Source: Flavobacteriaceae bacterium UBA5544
GTDB taxonomy: Bacteria > Bacteroidota > Bacteroidia > Flavobacteriales > Flavobacteriaceae
Reading direction: 5' to 3'
NCBI GenBank assembly: GCA_002426755.1
Contig: DINI01000010.1
Span: forward strand, 64,552-125,505
DNA length: 60,954 nt
The position numbers and the translations under genes are program-made. Positions 1-6,738 of the stretch are shown piece after piece. Within the stretch, counting starts at the first letter, position 1. Each line of letters starts with the position of its first letter. Under the pieces are notes generated by a model. It was not told the origin of the DNA. It searched no databases and saw only the letters and a list, made by a program, of their open reading frames with translations.

Positions 1-467
1 TTTTTATAAGGATCTCTATCGGTGCCAATATCAAAACCATCAGCAATCAGATACTGCGTGGTCTTTTCGATTTCCTTCATATTTACACGGCCTGATAGAT
101 ACAAGTATTTGTTAAGCACATCTCCATGGCGATTCTCCTCGGCTGTCCAGTGGCGTACCCATTTGCCCCATGAGTTTCGTCCAACTTGGTCTACACCTTC
201 CACATCCATCAACCAGGATTCATAGGTGGGTAAAGCTTCTTCAGTAATCATATCACCTACTAATACCACCCAAAAATCATAGGGTAATTCTTTGGCTAAC
301 TCTCTAATTTCAGTTACTTCTTCAAAAAAATTATCACCTTCGGAATTTGGCAAAAAATCGGTAGGCTGCCATATTTTTTCAACAGGAATAAGGTATTTTT
401 CGATTAACGATTCGACGTCTTTTTCGAGATGATTCATCACTTCCAACCTCACATTTTTTAACGACAT
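1..467 (-). CDS. acyl-ACP desaturase (partial, C-terminus beyond window edge)
   Basis: Reading leftwards from an ATG at 467, the frame stays open to base 1, giving 155 codons plus two bases. The protein resembles the soluble ferritin-like stearoyl/acyl-ACP desaturases, which use a di-iron centre to introduce a double bond into acyl chains on acyl carrier protein. Seen in the sequence: an acidic stretch DMITEEALPTY (residues 72-82) and the di-iron ligand motif EENRHG (110-115). The second ligand pair and the C-terminus lie outside the window. The gene starts 11 bp after the stop of the acyltransferase gene plsC, so the two probably form one operon setting membrane lipid unsaturation and composition. 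The family call is confident; substrate position is unknown. Confidence 0.88.
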   Translation of the reverse strand, partial: MSLKNVRLEVMNHLEKDVESLIEKYLIPVEKIWQPTDFLPNSEGDNFFEEVTEIRELAKELPYDFWVVLVGDMITEEALPTYESWLMDVEGVDQVGRNSWGKWVRHWTAEENRHGDVLNKYLYLSGRVNMKEIEKTTQYLIADGFDIGTDRDPYK

Positions 468-478
468 ATTCTATTTTA

Positions 479-1216
479 TTAAGGATGAACATTTGAAGAA
501 ATGACTTTTTCTATCGAAGGTATCAATTCTTCCTTATTTGCAAAGGTAGCGATTTTGATAGGTTGATGTACAGTAAAAGTAAGATGATTTCCAATTCCCA
601 TGGGAAATTTGCCGTATCTCAATGTTTTCCATGAATTATTAATACTAATCGGCACAATGGTCGCTGACGGAATTTTTTTTATCAATATTTCTAAACCTTT
701 AGTTTGGAAAGGTTTTGGAATGCCAGTTTTGCTGCGGGTGCCTTCAGGAAAAATGACTGCTGCACGTTTGGTCTGTTCAATGTATTCACCAAATTTCATG
801 ATCACAGGCAATGATTGTCGGGGATTTTTTCTGTCAATCAAAGCTGATCCACCATGCCTCAAATTATAGGACACGCTTGGAATACCTTTACCCAATTCCT
901 TTTTTGCAATGAATTTTGGATGGTATTTGCGCATGTACCACATAATGGGTGAAATGTCATACATGCTTTGATGATTGGCAACAATTATCAATGGTTGATT
1001 AGTATCAATTTCATATGGATTTATGAATGTGAATCGTGTACCCAAAACATTCAAGCAGCGCATTAGCCAAAACTGAAGCCAATCGACACTGATTTTATGT
1101 GCCTTATAACCAAACCAATTGAAACAAACCCACTGGATAGGATGAAAGATGATGAGCGTCAATCCAAAACAGATAAAATATAAAACAGTTAAGGGATAAG
1201 CCAATAGTTTTTGCAT
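479..1216 (-). CDS. plsC: 1-acyl-sn-glycerol-3-phosphate acyltransferase (PlsC family)
   Basis: A 245-residue membrane-associated acyltransferase that would add the second acyl chain to lysophosphatidic acid in phospholipid synthesis. It shows the catalytic HX4D motif (NHQSMYD, H82 to D87) and the phosphate-binding FPEGTRS motif (156-162). A hydrophobic N-terminal segment (about 5-30) could anchor it in the inner membrane. Its length is normal for the family. It lies immediately upstream of the acyl-ACP desaturase gene on the same strand, consistent with a lipid operon. Another PlsC-like specificity, for example for ornithine lipid precursors, cannot be excluded. Confidence 0.9.
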   Translation of the reverse strand: MQKLLAYPLTVLYFICFGLTLIIFHPIQWVCFNWFGYKAHKISVDWLQFWLMRCLNVLGTRFTFINPYEIDTNQPLIIVANHQSMYDISPIMWYMRKYHPKFIAKKELGKGIPSVSYNLRHGGSALIDRKNPRQSLPVIMKFGEYIEQTKRAAVIFPEGTRSKTGIPKPFQTKGLEILIKKIPSATIVPISINNSWKTLRYGKFPMGIGNHLTFTVHQPIKIATFANKEELIPSIEKVISSNVHP

Positions 1217-1252
1217 GAAGCAAAATTAATAAAAAGCTAACTTAAAAACCTA

Positions 1253-1651
1253 TTAATAAACAGGAATACATTGGCTCTCCACACAATCAAAACCGATTGG
1301 AGGTTGAGGTGTGGAGCAATCTGAAACGATATTACAATTCAGGTTGTAATTGGCTTCCAATTGGTTGTATTCTGCCACCAGAGAAGTTAATGTCAATGTG
1401 TCTATAGACGTTGTGTAAATTAAAAATTCCCAAGGTCCTCCACAGGGCTTGCTTCCAAAAGCAATATAACGACATTCAAACTCTTCACTGCAGATGGATG
1501 TATTTGCCAATGCTTCAATGTTTGATTTGAATGCCTGTAATTCCATTTCAGTATCCTCGCAACTTGTTGTAATTTCATCTTTATCACATTGCATTGCAGT
1601 AAGTAGGAGGAATAATGACGCAAAACCTAAAGTAAATATCGTTTTTCTCAT
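1253..1651 (-). CDS. Cys-rich putative lipoprotein, unknown function
   Basis: A 132-residue protein I cannot assign to a named family. It has an N-terminal export signal with a hydrophobic core (about 5-19) ending at Cys22. The residues before Cys22 (AMQ) are not a textbook lipobox, although Bacteroidota lipoproteins are variable here. The following DKDE is typical of exported flavobacterial lipoproteins. The mature part has eight further cysteines, suggesting disulfide bonds outside the cytoplasm, and a GSKPCGGPWEF segment. It lies 36 bp upstream of plsC on the same strand but looks unrelated in function. Confidence 0.6.
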   Translation of the reverse strand: MRKTIFTLGFASLFLLLTAMQCDKDEITTSCEDTEMELQAFKSNIEALANTSICSEEFECRYIAFGSKPCGGPWEFLIYTTSIDTLTLTSLVAEYNQLEANYNLNCNIVSDCSTPQPPIGFDCVESQCIPVY

Positions 1652-1707
1652 AATAGAAACATTTTATTAATAGATGCCATTATATAAAAAAGGTTGCGTC
1701 CAGGCAC

Positions 1708-1738
1708 AAAAAAACCACGAAATTTTCGTGGTTTTTTT
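1708..1738 (-). terminator. intrinsic terminator, probably bidirectional, after the bacilliredoxin gene
   Basis: A hairpin with arms CCACGAA (1715-1721) and TTCGTGG (1725-1731) and a three-base loop is flanked by a run of A on the left and T on the right, so it can act on both strands. It lies about 95 bp after the bacilliredoxin stop on the minus strand. Confidence 0.8.
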
Positions 1739-1833
1739 AAGTTTTAAGTGGCAGTCGCAATTTTCAGTTTTATTCGAGCCTTCGTCATTATTCTGAAAGT
1801 CTTCAAGCTTTCAACTCCGAGCTTCCAATCTTT

Positions 1834-2244
1834 TTAACAATATTCGTTATAAGCATCAACCAAATTTTCAGCAATCAATTCTGCTGGACGGCCTTCGATA
1901 TGATGACGTTCAAGCATGTGAACCAATTCACCATCCTTAAATAATGCCATACTTGGCGAACTTGGAGGAAAAGGTACCATGTGGCCTCTTGCTTGGTCAA
2001 CGGCTTCTTTGTCAACACCGGCAAAAACCGTTACGATATGGTCAGGGCGTTTGGCGTTTTGTAAACTCATTCTAGCTCCTGGACGCGCATTGGCTGCTGC
2101 ACAACCACAAACCGAATTCACCACCACAAGAGTAGTGCCTTGTTTTGCCAAAGCCGCATCTACAGCTTCTGCCGTATGCAATTCCTCAAAACCAACCTTG
2201 GTCAAATCTTCACGCATTGGTTTTACTAATTCTGCTGGATACAT
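1834..2244 (-). CDS. BrxA/BrxB family bacilliredoxin
   Basis: A 136-residue cytoplasmic thioredoxin-fold protein of the YphP/BrxA/BrxB (DUF1094) family. These proteins remove bacillithiol from mixed disulfides or act as weak thiol-disulfide isomerases. The hallmark CGC active site is present (NSVCGCAAA, Cys46 and Cys48), together with the typical N-terminus MYPAELVKPM and a conserved ending. Length is normal. The gene stands alone, with its own -7 element at 2282-2289 and a strong terminator downstream. Confidence 0.93.
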   Translation of the reverse strand: MYPAELVKPMREDLTKVGFEELHTAEAVDAALAKQGTTLVVVNSVCGCAAANARPGARMSLQNAKRPDHIVTVFAGVDKEAVDQARGHMVPFPPSSPSMALFKDGELVHMLERHHIEGRPAELIAENLVDAYNEYC

Positions 2245-2281
2245 ATATTTTTAAATTTTAAATAATTAATGTTTTAAAGTT

Positions 2282-2289
2282 CAAAGATA
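2282..2289 (-). promoter_or_regulatory. Bacteroidota -7 element for bacilliredoxin gene
   Basis: Read on the minus strand this is TATCTTTG, matching TAnnTTTG. It would give a transcript start about 30 bases before the ATG at 2244. No well-spaced TTG (-33) was found. It sits back to back with the plus-strand element at 2333-2340. Confidence 0.5.
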
Positions 2290-2332
2290 CCAATTGTGTA
2301 ACAAATTAGGGATACAATCAACTAACAAATAT

Positions 2333-2340
2333 TATATTTG
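2333..2340 (+). promoter_or_regulatory. Bacteroidota -7 element for the TerB-DnaJ gene
   Basis: TATATTTG matches TAnnTTTG exactly. It contains the TTG at 2338 that could be mistaken for a start codon, which argues that translation begins at the ATG at 2365 instead, leaving a leader of about 20 bases. Confidence 0.6.
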
Positions 2341-2364
2341 ACGATAAACAAAATCTATACTTAC

Positions 2365-3150
2365 ATGAGTTTTTCAAAATGGATTGGAGCATCTTTAGGT
2401 TGGTCGTTCGGAGGCCCAATTGGCGCTATTATTGGATTGGTATTGGGAAGCATTGTGGATTCTATATCTGATAATGGAACACCTTTATTGGGAGATTGGC
2501 AGACAAAACAGAAGCAACGGCCTACTTATCAATCACGAAAACAAACCCAAAGGCAAGAGCGGCCACAAACACAACCAGGTGATTTTGAAGTGAGCTTATT
2601 GGTCTTGGCCTCCGTAGTCATTAAGGCAGATGGGATTCAGGACCAACGCGAAATGGATTTTGTGCGTCAATATTTCGTGAACATGTATGGAACGGAAAGA
2701 GCCAATCATGCTTTTAAATTGTTCAAGGGGATTAATCAACAACAAATTCCTGTAAGACAAGTATGTATACAAATCCAGCAAATGATGGACCACCCATCTC
2801 GTTTGCAATTGCTTCATTTTCTCTTTGGAATTGCCAAAGCTGATGGCATGGTAACGGACAATGAAGTGACACAGATTTATACAATTTCAGGTTATTTGGG
2901 CATCAGTTCTCGTGATTTTGAAAGCATCAAGGCGATGTTTTATAACAGTAGTGATAATGCCTATAAAATTTTGGAAATCACAAAAGACGCAACTGTGGAC
3001 GAAATCAAGGCTGCTTACAGAACCATGGCGAAAAAATACCATCCCGATAAAGTCATGCATTTAGGAGAAGAACATCGCAAAGGTGCAGAAGAAAAATTCC
3101 GACAAGTTCAGGAAGCTTATGAGAAGTTGCAGAAGGAAAGGAGGTTTTAA
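2365..3150 (+). CDS. TerB-like and DnaJ domain protein (DjlA-like)
   Basis: A 261-residue protein starting at the ATG at 2365; an in-frame TTG at 2338 is rejected because it lies inside the -7 promoter box. The N-terminus is a short glycine-rich hydrophobic stretch (IGASLGWSFGGPIGAIIG) that may insert in the membrane. A Gln/Arg-rich linker follows. The central all-helical region (about 75-185) resembles the tellurite-resistance TerB domain, and the C-terminal J domain (about 195-260) contains the HPD motif within KKYHPDKV. This is the layout of DjlA-type co-chaperones, which stimulate DnaK at the membrane. Client and role are unknown. It is a single gene. Confidence 0.85.
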   Translation: MSFSKWIGASLGWSFGGPIGAIIGLVLGSIVDSISDNGTPLLGDWQTKQKQRPTYQSRKQTQRQERPQTQPGDFEVSLLVLASVVIKADGIQDQREMDFVRQYFVNMYGTERANHAFKLFKGINQQQIPVRQVCIQIQQMMDHPSRLQLLHFLFGIAKADGMVTDNEVTQIYTISGYLGISSRDFESIKAMFYNSSDNAYKILEITKDATVDEIKAAYRTMAKKYHPDKVMHLGEEHRKGAEEKFRQVQEAYEKLQKERRF

Positions 3151-3229
3151 TCTTTCCTGTTATCAAAATTCTCTTGGTATGAACTTTGATACTCAATCAT
3201 AAAATCAATCTTGATGGATTTGTAAAAAT

Positions 3230-3270
3230 TCCTAAAAAATTTAGGAGACCTTTTTGCAATCTGACCATTA
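3230..3270 (+). promoter_or_regulatory. candidate autoregulated promoter of the ECF sigma gene
   Basis: Directly before the sigma gene lies a dyad TCCTAAA (3230-3236) / TTTAGGA (3240-3246), followed by GACCTTTTTGC. ECF sigma genes often sit behind promoters their own product reads, and this is the only structured segment in the 137-bp gap. The assignment is inference from position and layout. Confidence 0.3.
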
Positions 3271-3287
3271 AAGAATAAAGACATTTT

Positions 3288-3842
3288 ATGAGCGATCAAA
3301 AAATACTGGAATTTTTTAAAAATGGTCAACGGGAAAAAGCGTTTGCACAACTCTATCAACTCTATCCCAAAATTGAAAAACTAATCCTTTCAAAAGGCGG
3401 ACGAAAACAAGATGCTTCCGATGTGTTTCAAGAAGCCTTGATTGTTTTGTACCGCAAGTTGCAGTCGTCCAATTTTAAGTTGACGGCTTCATTTTACACC
3501 TATCTCTATTCTGTGTCGCGCTATATCTGGAGTGATACCCAAAAACAACATTCAAATCCCGAAACTTCGGGATCACAAAACGAACTTGTTGATTTCGAAG
3601 AAGAAATCAGCAAGACTATCCATGAAGAAAAAAAGTATCGGTTTGCCGAAAACGCTTTTTCCGAATTAGGAGAACGATGTCAACGTTTGTTGCTCATGTT
3701 TTATCACAAGAAAATGTCTTTTAAAGAGATTGCCAATGTGATGCAATTCAAATCTGAAAAAATTGCAAAAAACCAAAAGTACAAGTGTTTGCAAAAAGCA
3801 AAAGACATCTTCAAGAACCACTACAAACCAGTTCAATCTTAA
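3288..3842 (+). CDS. RNA polymerase sigma factor, ECF-type sigma-70 family
   Basis: A 184-residue protein with sigma-70 region 2 at about 25-95 (the DASDVFQEALIVLYRKL segment is typical of region 2.1-2.2) and a region 4 helix-turn-helix at about 120-175 (SELGERCQRLLLMFYHKKMS followed by FKEIANVM). This layout, without regions 1 and 3, is that of extracytoplasmic-function sigma factors, which direct RNA polymerase to a small regulon after an envelope signal. The next gene begins 11 bp after the stop and encodes a single-pass membrane protein that could be its anti-sigma partner. The signal and regulon are unknown. Confidence 0.87.
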   Translation: MSDQKILEFFKNGQREKAFAQLYQLYPKIEKLILSKGGRKQDASDVFQEALIVLYRKLQSSNFKLTASFYTYLYSVSRYIWSDTQKQHSNPETSGSQNELVDFEEEISKTIHEEKKYRFAENAFSELGERCQRLLLMFYHKKMSFKEIANVMQFKSEKIAKNQKYKCLQKAKDIFKNHYKPVQS

Positions 3843-3853
3843 TTCAATCAATC

Positions 3854-5983
3854 ATGGAAACGACTATACAACATATCGAACTTATCAATCAATATCTGAA
3901 CAACCTGCTTTCGGGAGAAGCAAAATCAAACTTTATCCAAAAATTGGAAACCGATACAGAATTCAATTCACTTTATCAGGAACATTTGATTGTAGTTAAA
4001 GGTATCGAACGAGCGGCCTTAAAGCAGGACATAGCAAACGCAAAACAAGCCTACACCACAACAAAATGGATTAAGATTGCGGGAATCGGTATCATTGTCG
4101 TTAGTACCATTATTCTACTTTACACACTTTTAAATTCATTAACATCAGAAATTGAACAGCCAAATCAAGAACAGAACAACGCTTTGATTCAGTTTGAGAA
4201 AACAGATTCAACCGAAGAAAAGGAGACAGTTTACAAGGACACTTTAAGAACTATGTCCTCGACTCAAATGGGAATTGATTCTCTTGTTCCAACCAAACAG
4301 GTGGGTTCCTCAATCAATTTAGTACGCTTTAAAAAGCAACCTCAAGTTATCAGGCTTGATGTCAGTAAAGACACGATTATCAAATGCAAGGAAGGAACGG
4401 TTTTAAAAATTAAGGCCAATTCGTTTGTCTATGCAGGTTCGGGAAAACCCGTAAATGGAACAATTGATTTTGAAGTCACAGAATATTACCAACTTTCGGA
4501 CATCTTGTTGGCAAATCTTACCACAACTTCCAAAGGAGAACAATTGGAAACGGGAGGAATGCTTTACATAGAGGCACGCCAAGGTGAAGGTCTTGTGGAA
4601 TTAAAATCGAATTCCACGATTGACATACTCATGCCTACCAAAAGCAAAAAGGAATCGATGCAGTTGTTTTCTGGAGTCATGGGTGAGAATGGAATTGATT
4701 GGATTCCTGAAAATGAGGAATTGGAGATGATGGATTCCGTTGAACCGATAGAAGAAAGCATCGAAGTGCCTTTTTCGGTTGTGCAGCAAGTGCCAGTATT
4801 TCCAGGTTGCGAAAACGTCAACGAATCTCAAAGACGTCAATGTTTTACGGATGAAATGAACAGATTTATTCAACGAAATTTTAATACAAATATTGGCATT
4901 GAATTGGGCTTATCGGGAAAACTACCTATCAATTCCATGTTCAAAATCAATGAAAGTGGAAATGTTGTCAACATTCAGTCTGGAGCAGCACATCCTGGGC
5001 TGATTATTGAAGCGAATCGTGTTATGGGTTTACTACCCAAAATGCAACCAGGCATGCAAAGAGGTCGAGTAGTGACAGTACCGTATTCGATACCGATAAT
5101 TTTTGAAGTTCCAAATAATCAAACCACTTCCAGCATCATAAGGGCAAATCGAGATAGTGTATTGGTCACCAACGGCAATATACGATTGAATACTGTTATT
5201 TATGATACCATTTACTCACCCTCAAGAGGCCTGGTGGAAATGATACGGGAAGTGATGCATGATGCTGATTTTGATGTCAATCCATCGTTTATCCAACAAT
5301 GGAATCAATATCGAAAGGACAATATGATTCGTGAATTCAATAAGTCATCTTCAGATAGAAAATTCCTTATCAGAAAGCAGGTTTTTGAGAGCAAAGATTC
5401 GCGATTTAAGATTTTGGAAGACGATTCCATTACACGTGGAGGGCATGTCATTAGAATTCCGTGGGACGAATCCAAAGTGCCAACAACATCAAATACGGTT
5501 CAGCTTGTGCCTAGACAAACATACTATGCGGGCAATGAGGCCTTAACCGAGGAAGAATTTATAAACAGAGTGGAAGATGTGGAGAAAACTAAAAATATCA
5601 CGACGACGGATATCAATAATTACTTGTTGAAAACATCAAAACTAGGCTGGATTAATTGCGACCGGTTTATAAGAGGCAATATTAAAAGAATCAAATATAA
5701 ATTGAAAATTAAGGATTCGGAAAACACTGTCGTTAATATGGTGTTCAAATCGGTCAATTCAGTGTTGCCAAGTTGGAAAATGAATGAAGAGTATGATTTT
5801 GGTACAATTTCTGACGCATCAGAAGTGGTTTTGGTCGCCATAAAGAAAGAGGAAGGACGACTATTTATGGACATTGTGGACACCAAAATCAACTCAAATC
5901 CAAAGGTCGATTTTGAATTTAAGGAAGTCACCTTGCAGGAAATGAAATCGAAATTGAAGAACCTTAATTCTTTATTTGATTAA
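3854..5983 (+). CDS. single-pass membrane protein, candidate anti-sigma factor with internal TonB-C-like domain
   Basis: The ATG at 3854 is chosen because the longer frame (from 3785) overlaps the sigma gene. This gives 709 residues. Residues 1-70 are a short cytoplasmic helical domain (METTIQHIELINQYLNNLLS), a layout shared with anti-sigma factors. A single membrane helix follows (about 72-94), then a large outer segment. Within it, about 175-245 resembles a beta-rich domain common in Bacteroidota envelope proteins. Residues about 313-419 look like the TonB C-terminal domain of flavobacterial TonB-like proteins: VPVFPGCENV, then SGKLPINSMFKI, EANRVMGLLPKMQPGMQRGR, and a PIIFEV ending. The tight spacing to the sigma gene suggests one operon. 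I infer the anti-sigma role; no partner contact is visible. Confidence 0.6.
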   Translation: METTIQHIELINQYLNNLLSGEAKSNFIQKLETDTEFNSLYQEHLIVVKGIERAALKQDIANAKQAYTTTKWIKIAGIGIIVVSTIILLYTLLNSLTSEIEQPNQEQNNALIQFEKTDSTEEKETVYKDTLRTMSSTQMGIDSLVPTKQVGSSINLVRFKKQPQVIRLDVSKDTIIKCKEGTVLKIKANSFVYAGSGKPVNGTIDFEVTEYYQLSDILLANLTTTSKGEQLETGGMLYIEARQGEGLVELKSNSTIDILMPTKSKKESMQLFSGVMGENGIDWIPENEELEMMDSVEPIEESIEVPFSVVQQVPVFPGCENVNESQRRQCFTDEMNRFIQRNFNTNIGIELGLSGKLPINSMFKINESGNVVNIQSGAAHPGLIIEANRVMGLLPKMQPGMQRGRVVTVPYSIPIIFEVPNNQTTSSIIRANRDSVLVTNGNIRLNTVIYDTIYSPSRGLVEMIREVMHDADFDVNPSFIQQWNQYRKDNMIREFNKSSSDRKFLIRKQVFESKDSRFKILEDDSITRGGHVIRIPWDESKVPTTSNTVQLVPRQTYYAGNEALTEEEFINRVEDVEKTKNITTTDINNYLLKTSKLGWINCDRFIRGNIKRIKYKLKIKDSENTVVNMVFKSVNSVLPSWKMNEEYDFGTISDASEVVLVAIKKEEGRLFMDIVDTKINSNPKVDFEFKEVTLQEMKSKLKNLNSLFD

Positions 5984-5998
5984 AGCAATTCAAACTTA

Positions 5999-6039
5999 TT
6001 TTTTAGTCTAATCTAAAAAAATATTTATACTTAAGTAAA
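5999..6039 (+). promoter_or_regulatory. two dyads, candidate metal-responsive operator of the mnt operon
   Basis: A perfect inverted repeat TTTTTTAG (5999-6006) / CTAAAAAA (6013-6020) with a six-base centre is followed by the palindrome TACTTAAGTA (6028-6037). Both lie just upstream of the -7 element (6046-6053) of a DtxR/MntR-type regulator gene, where repressors of that family bind. The function is inferred from position. Confidence 0.5.
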
Positions 6040-6045
6040 TATTCA

Positions 6046-6053
6046 TATATTTG
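6046..6053 (+). promoter_or_regulatory. Bacteroidota -7 element for the metal-regulator operon
   Basis: TATATTTG matches TAnnTTTG. Transcription would begin near 6060, leaving a leader of about 13 bases before the TTG start at 6073. Confidence 0.6.
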
Positions 6054-6072
6054 TGCCCAAATACATCTAATT

Positions 6073-6729
6073 TTGGTTACACAATCGGAAGAAAATTATC
6101 TAAAGACAATTTACCATTTGGGGAAGCAAGGTGTTGAAGCGGTAAGCACTAACGCCATTGCAGAACAAATGGAAACCAAAGCGTCATCTGTTACGGATAT
6201 GGTCAAGAAACTGGCCGAAAAAGACCTTGCAAATTATGTCAAATACCAAGGGGTCAGCTTGACGAAAGTTGGTCGATTGACTGCCGCTTCGGTCATAAGA
6301 AAGCATCGTTTATGGGAAGTCTTTTTAGTAAACAAGCTTAAGTTTTCTTGGGATGAGGTCCATGAAGTGGCGGAGCAATTGGAACATATCAAATCCGAAC
6401 AATTGATCGACAAACTCGATGAATTTTTGGATTTTCCCAAGGTTGACCCTCATGGAGATGCTATTCCTGATAAAGAAGGAAATTTTGCCAAAATCTCAAA
6501 AAAACTTTTATCAGAATGTGCGAGCGGTGAAGAAGGCATCTTTGTTGGTGTAAAAGATTCGTCTGCATCTTTTCTTCAATATTTGGACAAACAGCACATT
6601 TCATTGGGCGATAAAATTAAGATTCTCCATCGAGAAGAATTTGATCAATCAGTTGAAATAATGGTGAACTCATCCCTTTTAAATATATCCCAAAAGACAG
6701 CCACCAATATTTATTTACAGCAAAAATAA
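6073..6729 (+). CDS. DtxR/MntR family metal-dependent transcriptional regulator
   Basis: A 218-residue repressor beginning at a TTG codon; the start fits the upstream -7 box, and the family usually begins TQSEENYLKTIYHL, as seen here. Order of domains: N-terminal winged helix-turn-helix (about 1-65), metal-binding and dimerisation domain (about 65-140, with HEVAEQLEHI and DPHGDAIP, the segment that supplies metal ligands), and a C-terminal SH3-like/FeoA-type domain (about 150-218). These proteins bind Mn(II) or Fe(II) and repress uptake genes. It is nine bases upstream of an NRAMP transporter gene, so manganese control (MntR) is the best guess, although iron is possible. Confidence 0.88.
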   Translation: MVTQSEENYLKTIYHLGKQGVEAVSTNAIAEQMETKASSVTDMVKKLAEKDLANYVKYQGVSLTKVGRLTAASVIRKHRLWEVFLVNKLKFSWDEVHEVAEQLEHIKSEQLIDKLDEFLDFPKVDPHGDAIPDKEGNFAKISKKLLSECASGEEGIFVGVKDSSASFLQYLDKQHISLGDKIKILHREEFDQSVEIMVNSSLLNISQKTATNIYLQQK

Positions 6730-6738
6730 TTAGCAATT

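Noticed and set aside
22..225. 67-codon frame on the plus strand
   Set aside because: It lies wholly antisense to the acyl-ACP desaturase gene, which has family motifs; the antisense product has none.
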